From Beijerinckia sp. 28-YEA-48 (lineage in GTDB: Bacteria; Pseudomonadota; Alphaproteobacteria; Rhizobiales; Beijerinckiaceae): 64,000 nucleotides of DNA. The stretch lies in NCBI RefSeq assembly GCF_900104955.1, contig NZ_FNSI01000001.1, positions 2,266,001-2,330,000 of the forward strand, in the 5' to 3' direction. Below the pieces are notes generated by a model. The model was not told where the DNA came from. It searched no databases and was given only the letters and a program-made list of their open reading frames with translations. Shown one piece after another: positions 8,969 to 18,800 of this stretch; positions within the stretch are counted from its first letter, which is position 1, and every line of letters begins with the position of its first letter. Both the position numbers and the translations under genes were made by a program.

Positions 8969-9982
8969 TTAGACGGCGGCCAGCGTGCGGGCCTGCTCAA
9001 CCCACTTGTCGCGGCCGATGCGGCCATTCAACTTGAGATCGGCATCAACCTTGGCGACATCGGCATCGGTCATCGCGCCGATCTGCCAGTAGTGGAAAAT
9101 GCCACCGTCATTGAGCTTCTTGACCAGCTGCGGGCCAACGCCCTGCAACTTGGCCAGATCGTCCGGAGCGCCGCGCGGCGCCGCCAGCAGTTCGAAAGTC
9201 TCGGCCGGAATGTCATCGGCTTCGACAACCGCCGCCGGAATGGCGTGCTCGACCGGCGCTTCCATGGCGCCGAGGTCAACGCCCGACGAACCCTGGCTGC
9301 GCGAAATGCCGTCGATGGCGGCGCGCGCGATCAGGTCGCAATAGAGCGCGATAGCGCGGCCAGCGTCGTCATTGCCCGGCACCGGGAAAGCGATGCCATC
9401 GGGATCGCAGTTGGTGTCGAGGATGGCGGCCACCGGAATGCCAAGGCGATTGGCTTCCTTGATCGCCAGCTGTTCCTTGTTGGTGTCGATGACGAAGATC
9501 AGGTCGGGCGTGCCGCCCATGTCCTTGATGCCGCCCAGAGCCTTCTCAAGCTTCTCGCGCTCGCGCGACAGCATCAGACGCTCTTTCTTGGTCAAGCCAA
9601 CGGCGCCGGCATTCAGCTCTTCGTCAACCTTGCGCAAGCGCTGGATCGAGCCGGAGATGGTCTTCCAGTTGGTCAGCATGCCGCCGAGCCAGCGGGAGTT
9701 GACATAATACTGGGCCGAACGCTTGGCCGCATCGGCGATGGCATCGGAGGCCTGACGCTTGGTGCCGACGAGCAGAACGCGGCCGCCCTTGGCGACGGTG
9801 TCGGACACGGCCTTCAGCGCCTGGTGCAGCATCGGCACGGTCTGGGCCAGATCGATGATGTGGATGTTGTTGCGCGCGCCGAAAATGTAGGGACCCATCT
9901 TCGGGTTCCAACGGTGCGATTGATGGCCGAAATGGGCGCCGGCTTCGAGCAGCTGACGCATGGAAAAATCGGGCAATGACAT
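8969..9982 (-). CDS. rpsB: Ribosomal protein S2 with C-terminal extension
   Basis: Small-subunit protein S2. The normal S2 core occupies residues 1 to about 225 ([47 protein letters not shown]). It is followed by about 110 extra residues: an acidic/alanine linker, then from residue 276 a helix-hairpin-helix-like block ([12 protein letters not shown]) with a WVEQAR tail. The start at 9982 has GGAGAA 8 nt upstream; the longer frame to 10117 has no support. Comparable extensions are known in S2 of this bacterial order; their role is not established. Confidence 0.96.
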   Translation of the reverse strand: MSLPDFSMRQLLEAGAHFGHQSHRWNPKMGPYIFGARNNIHIIDLAQTVPMLHQALKAVSDTVAKGGRVLLVGTKRQASDAIADAAKRSAQYYVNSRWLGGMLTNWKTISGSIQRLRKVDEELNAGAVGLTKKERLMLSREREKLEKALGGIKDMGGTPDLIFVIDTNKEQLAIKEANRLGIPVAAILDTNCDPDGIAFPVPGNDDAGRAIALYCDLIARAAIDGISRSQGSSGVDLGAMEAPVEHAIPAAVVEADDIPAETFELLAAPRGAPDDLAKLQGVGPQLVKKLNDGGIFHYWQIGAMTDADVAKVDADLKLNGRIGRDKWVEQARTLAAV

Positions 9983-10198
9983 AACTGTACTTCTCCGGTT
10001 GAACCTCAGCGGACAGCGGGCCAGAATTCCGGCCACCGGAGCGCCCCTTGGATCAGGAACGCGATAAATCCGCCTGTGGAATGGGGCGCTGTTACCTGAC
10101 CGAGGGTAAAAACGCAAGTCGAAAGCACGGTTGGCCTGAAATTCACAGGATTTCAGGCTGCTCCTGCCCTCGGGTAAATGAATACCCCTGCCCGCCCC

Positions 10199-11929
10199 TC
10201 AGTTGATGAGGCGCAGGCTGCCGCTGCCGATGCCGGCCGAAATTTGCTGGAATGCGCTGACCAGGCCGGTCGAGGAATTGGTGAAGAAGGCGCGTTTGCT
10301 GTCGCCGGCGCAGTCGGTCAGCAGTTGCTTGCCCGCGTCGTCGATCGGATCCGACTTGCCCGAGAAGCCGACCGTATAGATGGTGATCCCCTGGGCCCGG
10401 GCATTGGCGCAGGCCTCGCGCGTCAATTGATCCATCGCCGTGCGAGCCACGCTATCGGAACTGATATTCTGGTTCGCCGCCGGCAGACGCGTGTTGGCGT
10501 TGCTGTAATAGCCGTAAGCCGAATAGGTCGACTTATTGACCGCATTGGCGAGCGAACTCCAGGTGTTCTCACCATCGGTCATCAGGACGATCACCTTCAT
10601 ATTGTTGGCGGTGCCGTAGGCGCTGCCATCGGCGAACGGCAGGTTCGGCGAAATCGTATGCCAGCCCCACACGAAGCCCTGATGGATGTTGGTCGAACCA
10701 CTGGCGGATAGTCCCGAAATCTTGGTCTTCAGGCTCGCCTTGGCCGTCTGCACCCGCACCAGCGACGCCGAGGTGCAATACCGGTTCGGGCCCCTGCTGG
10801 TCGAGGTCACCGTCCCGCTTTTATATTTGCAGAGACGCGATTCCTTGGTCGTTTCGTCAGTGAGCGTCTCGCCGCTCGGGCTCGTCGTACAGCTGCCCCC
10901 GTTATCGTTGAGATAGCTGTTGTCGTAGCTGTTGGAATTGTTGATCGTGCCTGTCGTCGTTGTGGTGACGTAACGGCCCTGGCGGTAGTCGTAATACGTC
11001 GACGTGATCGGGCCGGTATATTGCGGATCCGGCTCATCGGGCGCCAGCATCGGAACGAAATAGCTGTCAGGCGTGCTCGAGGCCGGCGCGCCGTCAGCGA
11101 CGCTATAGGGATAGGCGCGCGCTTCGACGCAGCCGGTCCAATCCCACGCCGAACGCGTTGCCTTAAGCTTGGTGAACAGACCGAAGCGGCTTGTCGCGAC
11201 GGATGAATCGCGTGCGAATGCCGGGCTGCGGAATGTTTCATCGGTCGCGCCGGTCAGATCGAACCATGCCGAGCCCGAATAGCTAGCCCCGACATTGACG
11301 GCCGCAGCGAATGGCACCACCGACATTTTCATGCCGACCTTGAGTGGGCTCGTATCGAACATGTAATCGACGAAGGCATTGGCGGCGGACTGCATGGCCG
11401 AAAGCTTGCTCACGCCATCGCTTGTCGAATTGCTCATCGAGCCCGTCGTATCAAGCACAAGAGCGACTTCAACAGTGCCGACACCATTGACCGTGCTGCA
11501 GGCCGAGGCGTGGATGGCAAGCGAGTCAACATTGGCGATACGCATCAAGGTCGTCGGCATGGACTTACTGGCCTTGACGCAAATCGCGTTGCCGGCCGCA
11601 TTGAGCGCCGGATATCCGGTATCGAGAGACACCGTCGCATCATGCGTCAGGGCCGCCAGATAGTTGGTTGCGGTGCTGGTCAAGACCGGATTCCGCATCC
11701 CGTTCGAATAGTCCTGCATCGCCTTCAAGGCCACGGCATCGACGGAGGCCTGTAGCGATGTGCGCGACGTGATCGCGCGGCCATAGTCGAGCGAAGCCGC
11801 GATGAGCAGCAAGGCGGAGGTCGAACTGACGGTGAAAATCATCGAAACGGAAGCGCGACGGTCGGCCATAAAGCCAAGCGCGCTGCCAGCCAGATGCTGC
11901 TTCAGCCGAGCGAAGAGAGACAGGTTCAT
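10199..11929 (-). CDS. TadG-like pilus-assembly / von Willebrand factor A protein
   Basis: Membrane-anchored secreted protein of about 576 residues. A single N-terminal transmembrane segment (residues 28-46, preceded by ADRRASVSMIF, the TadE/G-like start) is followed by a vWA domain with the MIDAS motif DTTGSMS at about residues 160-166. The strand VIVLMTDGENTW lies further along. The central part (about 280-390) is rich in Ser, Thr, Tyr and Asn and probably extracellular. TadG proteins belong to Flp/Tad pilus systems, but no other tad gene is in the window, so its partner machinery is unknown. The ATG at 11929 is preferred to the TTG at 11965. Confidence 0.85.
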   Translation of the reverse strand: MNLSLFARLKQHLAGSALGFMADRRASVSMIFTVSSTSALLLIAASLDYGRAITSRTSLQASVDAVALKAMQDYSNGMRNPVLTSTATNYLAALTHDATVSLDTGYPALNAAGNAICVKASKSMPTTLMRIANVDSLAIHASACSTVNGVGTVEVALVLDTTGSMSNSTSDGVSKLSAMQSAANAFVDYMFDTSPLKVGMKMSVVPFAAAVNVGASYSGSAWFDLTGATDETFRSPAFARDSSVATSRFGLFTKLKATRSAWDWTGCVEARAYPYSVADGAPASSTPDSYFVPMLAPDEPDPQYTGPITSTYYDYRQGRYVTTTTTGTINNSNSYDNSYLNDNGGSCTTSPSGETLTDETTKESRLCKYKSGTVTSTSRGPNRYCTSASLVRVQTAKASLKTKISGLSASGSTNIHQGFVWGWHTISPNLPFADGSAYGTANNMKVIVLMTDGENTWSSLANAVNKSTYSAYGYYSNANTRLPAANQNISSDSVARTAMDQLTREACANARAQGITIYTVGFSGKSDPIDDAGKQLLTDCAGDSKRAFFTNSSTGLVSAFQQISAGIGSGSLRLIN

Positions 11930-12355
11930 AACGGGTAGTGCCCCAGCAGAGACCCGAATGCTCAACAGGCCTTCAGGTGGATCAAGTCATGGCTCGTCAA
12001 CCATCAAGCGAAAATGAAGATCATCGCTCAAGTTTGAACGAAAAGACCGCATATCGTTGAAATGATGGGGGTTCAGCCGGAAAATGAGCTGGGTACGATG
12101 CAATTTTCATCCGTTGATCGGGCAGAAAACAGCGATTTCGACGCCATTTTCGCGATCTCGGAGCGGAAAAGCGATCCGCGAAACAGGATTCGCGGATTTT
12201 AACGATGAATGAGAATTCCTCCGGGTTTCTCAGAAATTTCCGGGGACAGACCAAGAAAACGCCGAAAAAATTTTCATGCGCTTCACGATCCCTTAAGATG
12301 TCAACGCGCCCGGCATGAACGAAAAATGGGCGCGAACACAAATTGGGGGGACACC
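11930..12355. other. 426-bp divergent intergenic region
   Basis: No coding signal is supported between the TadG-like gene and the TTT receptor. A 9-bp dyad (ATCCGCGAA / TTCGCGGAT, 12174-12197) followed by TTTT is visible. The last bases carry the GGGGGG ribosome binding site of the receptor gene. No clear promoter was recognised. Confidence 0.5.
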
Positions 12356-13330
12356 ATGGGAGGAAGCACGCGCTGGCGTGCGGCTGCGGCCGTCATCATT
12401 GCATTGGCTTCGATCGCCACCACGCCTGTTCACGCGCAGACCTATCCGACACGGCCGATCAAAGCCGTCGTCTCCTACACCGCCGGCAGCGGCGCCGACA
12501 TTCTCGCCCGTTATTTCACCGAAGAACTGGCGCGGCTGGTCGGCCAGCCGGTGATCGTCGAGAACCGCCCCGGTGCGGGCGGCAATATCGGCGGCAATGC
12601 CGTGGCCAAGGCGCCGCCCGATGGCTACACCATGTTCGTCACGCCCTCGGCGCCCGTCACCGGCAATTTCGTGCTCTATAAGGAGATGCCTTACCGGTTC
12701 GAGGATTTCGCGCCGGTGACGAGCCTGGTCAACGTGCCCTTCACCATTGTCGTTAAAGGCGACAGCCCAGTGAAAAACATGGCGGATCTGACCACCTTGA
12801 TCCGATCGAAACAGGGCAAGGCCACTTACGGCGCGCCGACCACATCGTCGATCGCCATCACCGGCATGTATCTCGACGAGATTCAAGCCACCGGCACCCC
12901 GGTTCCTTATAAGGCTGCTCAGGAGGCCCTGCGCGACGTCGAAACCGGCAATGTCGATTTCCTGATCCTCGATCTTACGGGCGCGCTCGGCGCCCTGAAC
13001 CGCGGCAGCGTGCGCGCCGTCGCCATGCTCGGCGACGAGCGCTTTCCGACCTTCCCCAACGTGCCGACCTCGCGCGAACAGGGGTTGAAGAACGTCAATT
13101 GGATCGCCGAGTTCTATGCGCTCATGCCGGCGGGCACGCCGCCCGACCATGTGGCGAAAATCGAAGGCCTGCTGAACGACATCCTCAAGCGGGATGAAAC
13201 ACGCGCCTTTCTGCTGAAGGCCGGCGGTATGCCCTACCCCGGCACGAGCCAGATTCTGCACGAGCGCATGCTGGTCACGATCGAGAAGTGGAAACGGGCG
13301 GCGATGATTGGAAAGATTCCGCAGCTGTAG
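12356..13330 (+). CDS. TTT/Bug-family tripartite tricarboxylate transporter receptor
   Basis: Periplasmic solute-binding protein of 324 residues. A signal peptide ends at VHA-QTYPTRPIK, then come the Bug motifs PTRPIKAVVSYTAGSGADILAR and VENRPGAGGNIGGNAVAKA. The ATG at 12356 follows GGGGGG by 5 nt. Bug receptors bind carboxylates, amides or aromatic acids for uptake. No membrane subunits (TctB/TctA) are adjacent, as is common for orphan receptors. The amidohydrolase directly downstream suggests a shared substrate, which cannot be named. Confidence 0.88.
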   Translation: MGGSTRWRAAAAVIIALASIATTPVHAQTYPTRPIKAVVSYTAGSGADILARYFTEELARLVGQPVIVENRPGAGGNIGGNAVAKAPPDGYTMFVTPSAPVTGNFVLYKEMPYRFEDFAPVTSLVNVPFTIVVKGDSPVKNMADLTTLIRSKQGKATYGAPTTSSIAITGMYLDEIQATGTPVPYKAAQEALRDVETGNVDFLILDLTGALGALNRGSVRAVAMLGDERFPTFPNVPTSREQGLKNVNWIAEFYALMPAGTPPDHVAKIEGLLNDILKRDETRAFLLKAGGMPYPGTSQILHERMLVTIEKWKRAAMIGKIPQL

Positions 13331-13447
13331 GTTTCGCCGCCTACACCGCATTTCTAGGTGTCATATGCGTCGCCCGATGTCGCGAATGTGGCGAGAAATT
13401 TGCTTTTAAACCGCCACGAATGCCCCTCACCGGAAGGAGACCGCCCT

Positions 13448-14914
13448 ATGCTCAATCGCCGCTCATTCTCCAAGCTCCTCGGCGCAACATCCTTGGCCAG
13501 TTGCGCCTGCGCTTTACCCAGCGGCTTCATCGCGGAAGCTGTCGCGCAGACGCCGGCAGCTCCTGTCAGTCGCGGTTCCTATCTGATCAAAAACGGCGCC
13601 GTCATCACCGTCGATCCCAAACTCGGCGTGCTGCCGCGCGCCGATGTGCTCGTGCGCAATGGCGTGATCGAAGCGGTCGGCGAGAACTTGAGCGGCACTG
13701 ACGTCGAGACGATCAACGCCGAAGACATGATCGTCATGCCGGGCTTCATCGACACCCACTATCACATGTGGAGCGCGCTCGGCCGCAACTATCTCGCCGA
13801 CGGCGGCTTTGAATATTTCCCGGCGAAGAACGCGACATCAGCGCTCTATACGCCCGATGATTTCTACAACAGCATCATGCTGGCGATGGCCGAACTCGCC
13901 AACAATGGCGTCACCACCGTGCACAATTGGGCGCATAACGTGCGCTCCCCGGCCCATGCCGATGCTGAACTGCGCGCCCACAAGGACTCGTTGCTGCGCG
14001 CCCGCTACGCCTATGGCCATATCGACATGCTGGCGCGCGACAAGCCGCTCGATTTCACCGATATCGACCGTGTCCAGAAAGACTATTTCTCCTCCGGGAC
14101 CGCGTTCGACGGGCTGGTGCATTTCGGCGTCAATCTGCGCGCCATCGGCCAGGCGACGGAAGCCACCTTCCACGAAGACGTCGGCCGCGCGATGCAACGG
14201 AAGCTGAAGATCGCTGTCCATGCGGGCCAGGCGCCGCCCAATAATTTCGATGCCGTCGACTATGAGAAGCGCGGCTATCTGGGACCGAACTTCCTCGTCT
14301 GCCACTATCTGCCGGGCTCGGACGAGGATTATGCCGCCATGGTGCGCGCCGGCTCTCCCCTCAGCTTCGCCACCCATTCCGAACATCGTCTTGGCCTGGC
14401 CGGCGATGCCCGTGAAGCCTTCATGCGCATGCGCAAGGCCGGCCTGTCGATCTCGCTGTCATGCGACGCCAGTTCGATCACCCCGCCGAACATGCTGGAG
14501 ATCATGCGTTTCACTTGGAACATGGCGATCCCCTGGCGCGGCACGAAGTCGGAGAAAGACAGCTTCCTCGGTTTCAAGGAAGTCATCGAAATGGGCACAA
14601 TCAACGGCGCCAAGGCGCTTGGCCTCGGCAAGGTCACGGGATCGCTGACGCCGGGCAAGCGCGCCGACATCATTCTGATCAACACCAATGACGTGAACAC
14701 CGCGCCCTTAGCCAATATCGAGGCAACCGTCGTGATGTCGGCGACGCCAGCCAATGTCGACACGGTCATCGTCGACGGTAAGATCGTCAAGCGCGGCGGC
14801 AAGCTTGTCGCCTATGACGTGCCGCGCATCGTGCGGGCGGCCAAGGAATCGTCCCTGCGCATTCGTAAAAGCGCCGGCGGGCGGCTGACGCCACCGGCCT
14901 GCTGTGGCGGCTAG
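13448..14914 (+). CDS. Exported amidohydrolase (chlorohydrolase/deaminase superfamily)
   Basis: Metal-dependent hydrolase of 488 residues. A twin-arginine signal (MLNRRSFSKLLG, hydrophobic stretch, AVAQ) directs export. Metal ligands visible are H-Y-H in GFIDTHYHMW, the His of IAVHAGQ, the His pair of ATHSEHRLG and the Asp of LSLSCDASS. This is the pattern of the TrzN/AtzA/SAH-deaminase group, which removes amino or halide groups from N-heterocycles. AAGGAGA lies 7 nt before the chosen ATG. It is likely cotranscribed with the TTT receptor 117 nt upstream. The substrate is unknown; a Tat-exported member of this normally cytosolic group is unusual. Confidence 0.85.
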   Translation: MLNRRSFSKLLGATSLASCACALPSGFIAEAVAQTPAAPVSRGSYLIKNGAVITVDPKLGVLPRADVLVRNGVIEAVGENLSGTDVETINAEDMIVMPGFIDTHYHMWSALGRNYLADGGFEYFPAKNATSALYTPDDFYNSIMLAMAELANNGVTTVHNWAHNVRSPAHADAELRAHKDSLLRARYAYGHIDMLARDKPLDFTDIDRVQKDYFSSGTAFDGLVHFGVNLRAIGQATEATFHEDVGRAMQRKLKIAVHAGQAPPNNFDAVDYEKRGYLGPNFLVCHYLPGSDEDYAAMVRAGSPLSFATHSEHRLGLAGDAREAFMRMRKAGLSISLSCDASSITPPNMLEIMRFTWNMAIPWRGTKSEKDSFLGFKEVIEMGTINGAKALGLGKVTGSLTPGKRADIILINTNDVNTAPLANIEATVVMSATPANVDTVIVDGKIVKRGGKLVAYDVPRIVRAAKESSLRIRKSAGGRLTPPACCGG

Positions 14915-14929
14915 CAGTCCTTGTGAGCA

Positions 14930-14958
14930 GCAGGCGTTTTACAGCCGCCTGCTTTTTT
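14930..14958 (+). terminator. Rho-independent terminator after the amidohydrolase
   Basis: GCAGGCG and CGCCTGC (stem of 7, loop of 9) are followed by TTTTTT. Its position argues that the next gene starts at 14998, not further upstream. Confidence 0.85.
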
Positions 14959-14997
14959 GCTTTGCTCGACGGAGCCGGCGATCATGGGAGTTCCCGT

Positions 14998-15828
14998 ATG
15001 GTCAGCACCGTCGCTTTGCGAAGATATTATGCCAGCCTTGTCACGGCAGGGCTCGACGGCCGTCTGACCGAAGCCTTTGCAAAGGTTCCGCGCGAACGCT
15101 TCGTCGGCCCTGGACCATGGTACGTTTCCACTGGCACGGGTTACGTCAAGACGCCTTCCGATGACTTATGCTTCCTTTATACCAATGCCGTGCTGGCCCT
15201 GCGCGCCGATCGCACCATAAACAACGGTGAACCACGCCTGCATGGTCGCTGCCTAGCGGCCCTGGAGGTCGTAGCTGGGGAACGTATTGCTCATATCGGC
15301 GCTGGAACTGGGTACTATACCGCCATCCTCGCCGAGCTCACAGGACCGACGGGATCGGTCGCGGCCTTTGAAATCGATCCTGAACTTGCAAACCGAGCGG
15401 CCATCAATCTGGCCGGCTTTCCTCATGTCACGATATATGCCCAATCGGGCACAGAACCCTTGAGCGCGAAATTCGACGTCATCTATGTCAACGCCGGCGC
15501 GACGCGGCCGTTGGATGCGTGGCTCGACGCGCTAGATGTCGGCGGGCGGCTTCTCTTTCCCCTCACGCCCGACAGACCGATCAACGGCATGATGCTCCTC
15601 GTAACGCGTCGCGCCGACAACACTTTCGACGCGCGCTTCGCGGTCGGGCCCGTCGTCTTCATCGACTGTGAAGGTGCCCGCACGGACTGGGAAGCCGAGC
15701 AACTCCATCATGCCTTCGTGCGGGGCAATGCACATCAAGTCCGTTCGCTTCAACGCGGAAGCATGCCTGGTGACACAAGCTGGTGCGCGGGCGACGGTTG
15801 GTGGCTATCCACCCGCGCCAACATTTAA
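14998..15828 (+). CDS. Protein-L-isoaspartate O-methyltransferase-like SAM methyltransferase
   Basis: About 276 residues. The N-terminal VPRERFVGPG and the SAM-binding loop IAHIGAGTGYYTAILAEL, with the acidic strand AAFEIDPELA, are typical of the PIMT family, which repairs isoaspartyl residues using SAM. The C-terminal third (about 180-276) differs from ordinary Pcm and ends in a W-rich tail. The PIMT active-site region around residue 45-60 reads STGTGYVKTPSD. The start at 14998 has GGGAG 7 nt upstream and lies after a terminator. It could methylate another carboxylate substrate. Confidence 0.78.
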   Translation: MVSTVALRRYYASLVTAGLDGRLTEAFAKVPRERFVGPGPWYVSTGTGYVKTPSDDLCFLYTNAVLALRADRTINNGEPRLHGRCLAALEVVAGERIAHIGAGTGYYTAILAELTGPTGSVAAFEIDPELANRAAINLAGFPHVTIYAQSGTEPLSAKFDVIYVNAGATRPLDAWLDALDVGGRLLFPLTPDRPINGMMLLVTRRADNTFDARFAVGPVVFIDCEGARTDWEAEQLHHAFVRGNAHQVRSLQRGSMPGDTSWCAGDGWWLSTRANI

Positions 15829-15850
15829 AGCCTGTGCGGCAGGAATATTT

Positions 15851-18800
15851 CTAAATATGCTCGACCGCGACAATGCCGGGGATGGCCTTGATGGCCCCGG
15901 CGATCTGCGGCGAGACGTGAAAGCGGCCCGGCAATTTGACTTCCACCTCACTGCGGTCGCGTTCCAGCATCAGCACGAAGGAGACTTCGCCCTCGCCCTT
16001 CGTGCCGAGGCGCTGCGCCACGGAGGCGAGCGGTGAATCATCGCGCATGAAGATGCGTAGGCCCTTCTGCACCTTGCTGGCCGCCCGATCGAGCGCCTCG
16101 ACCGTGGCGATGCGGGCGCGCACATCCTCGCCTTCGAGCGAGGCTTGCACGGCCACCATCACCACCGAGCCTTTTTCCAGCAGGTCGCGATATTGATTGA
16201 GCCCTTCCTGGAACAGGATCGCCTCATATTGCCCTGAGGGATCGGACAGGGTGACGATGCCCATTTTCGATCCGGACTTGGTGCGCCGCTCCTGGCGATC
16301 GAGAACGGTGGCGGCGAGGCGACCGGCCGAGGCGCCACGCTTCACCGAGCGGGCGAAGTCGACCCAGCGCTGCACTTGCAGGCGCCCCAGCACCTGCTGG
16401 TAATCGTCGAGCGGATGGCCCGACAGGAAGAAGCCGATGGCATCGAATTCGCGCCGCAGCCGCTCCGACGGCGACCAGGGCTGCGCCTTCGGCACGATGA
16501 ATGACGCAGCGCTATCGCCAAACAGCGCCGACTGGCCGGCCAGCGCCTCGGCCTGGGTGCGGTTGGCCTGGGCTAGAACGGTGTCGATCGCCGCGATGGC
16601 GCGCGCCCGCTCCTTTTCGAACACGTCGAAGGCGCCGGCAGCGGCCAGGTTTTCCAGAACCTTGCGGTTGATGGCGCGCGGATCGATGCGATTGGCGAAA
16701 TCGCCGAAGTCGCGGAACGGCTTGTCGCCGCGCGCGGTCACGATCGCCTGCGCCTGGCCCTCGCCGACACCCTTCACGGCCGAGAGCGCGTAGCGGATGT
16801 GCAATTCGCCATTTGCATCGCGGCGCACGGCGAAATCGGATTCCGATTCATTGATGGAAGGCGGCTCGACCTTGATGCCGAGGCGCTGCGCCTCGTTGCG
16901 GAATTCCGCCAGCTTGTCGGTGTTGGCCTTATCGAGCGTCATCGACGCCGCCAGGAACTCGACCGGGTGGTTGGCCTTGAACCAGCCTGTCTGATAGGCG
17001 ATCAGCGCATAGGCGGCGGCATGGCTCTTGTTGAAGCCGTAGTCGGCGAACTTGGCCAAGAGATCGAAAATCTCGTTGGCCTTCACCTTCGAAATCTCGC
17101 GCTCGACCGCACCGCGGACGAAACGATCGCGCTGCGCGTCCATTTCGGCCTTGATCTTCTTACCCATGGCGCGACGCAGCATATCAGCTTCGCCGAGCGA
17201 ATAGCCCGACAGGAGCTGGGCGATCTGCATCACCTGTTCCTGATAGATGATGACGCCGAACGTCTCCTTCAGGATCGGCTCGATCTTGGGATGGATATAG
17301 TCCGCTTCCTGCTCGCCCAACTTCACGGCGCAATAGGTCGGGATGTTCGCCATCGGACCTGGGCGATACAGCGCGACAAGCGCGATGATGTCTTCCAGCC
17401 GGTCGGCGTGCATTTCCGTCAACGCCTTGCGCATGCCGGCGCTTTCCACCTGGAACACGCCGACCGTCTCGCCCCGGCCCAGCATCTCGTAGGTTTTCTT
17501 GTCGTCGAGCGGCAGCTTGTCGATCTCGATCTCGACATCGCGCTGGCGCAAAAGCTCGACGGTGATCGCCAAGGTCGTCAGCGTCTTCAGGCCGAGAAAG
17601 TCGAATTTGACGAGCCCCGCCGGCTCGACCCATTTCATGTTGAACTGGGTGGCGGGCATGTCCGACTTCGGATCGCGATAGAGCGGCACCAGCTCGACCA
17701 GCGGCCGGTCGCCGATGACGATACCGGCGGCGTGGGTCGAGGCGTTGGAATAAAGCCCTTCGAGCTTGCGGGCGATGTCGAGCATGGTGGCGACACGCTC
17801 GTCCTCCTTCATCGCCTCCTGCAGGCGCGGCTCGGATTCGATCGCCTGTTTCAGGCTGACAGGCGCGGCCGGATTTTGCGGCACCAGTTTGGCCAGTTTA
17901 TCGACTTGCCCCAGCGGCATTTCGAGCACACGGCCAACGTTGCGCATGACGCCGCGCGCCAGGAACGAGCCGAAGGTAATGATCTGCGCCACGCGATCGA
18001 CGCCATAGCGCTGGCGCACATAGCGGATCACCTCGTCGCGGCGATACTGGCAGAAGTCGATGTCGAAGTCCGGCATCGAGACGCGTTCTGGATTGAGGAA
18101 GCGCTCGAACAGCAGGCCGAACCGCATCGGATCGAGATCGGTGATGGTCAGCGACCAGGCGACCAGGGAGCCTGCGCCCGAACCACGGCCGGGACCGACC
18201 GGAATACCCTGCGCCTTCGCCCATTTGATGAAGTCGGCCACGATGAGGAAGTAGCCGGGAAACTTCATCTTGATGATGACGCTGAGCTCGAACTCGAGCC
18301 GTTCCTGATAGTCGCTCTCGCCAAAGCCATCGGCCATGCCGTGCACGGCGAGCCGGCGCGCCAAGCCTTCACGCGCCTGGCGTTGCAATTCCTCGACCTC
18401 GTCGCGCTGTTCGCCGGTCTCGGTGGTGAAGCGCGGCAGAATGGGCCCGCGTGTCGTCGGCCGATAGTTACAGCGGAGCGCAATCTCGACCGAATGAGCC
18501 AGCGCTTCGGGCACATCCGCGAACACGCCGCGCATTTCGGCGCGCGTTTTGAAGCGATGATCGGCGGTGAGTTGGCGCCGGCCCGTCTGGCCTGTGGTCG
18601 TGCCGTCGGCGATGCACAGCAACGCGTCATGGGCCTCGTGATCAGACAGCGCGGCGAAATAAGGTTCGTTGGTCGCGATGAGCGGCAGCGAGCGCCGATA
18701 GGCGAAATCAAGCAGCACCGGCTCGATCCGCTTCTCCAGCGGTGTGCCGTGGCGCTGCAATTCAACATAAAACCGGCCGGCGAAAATCCGCTCCAGTTCG

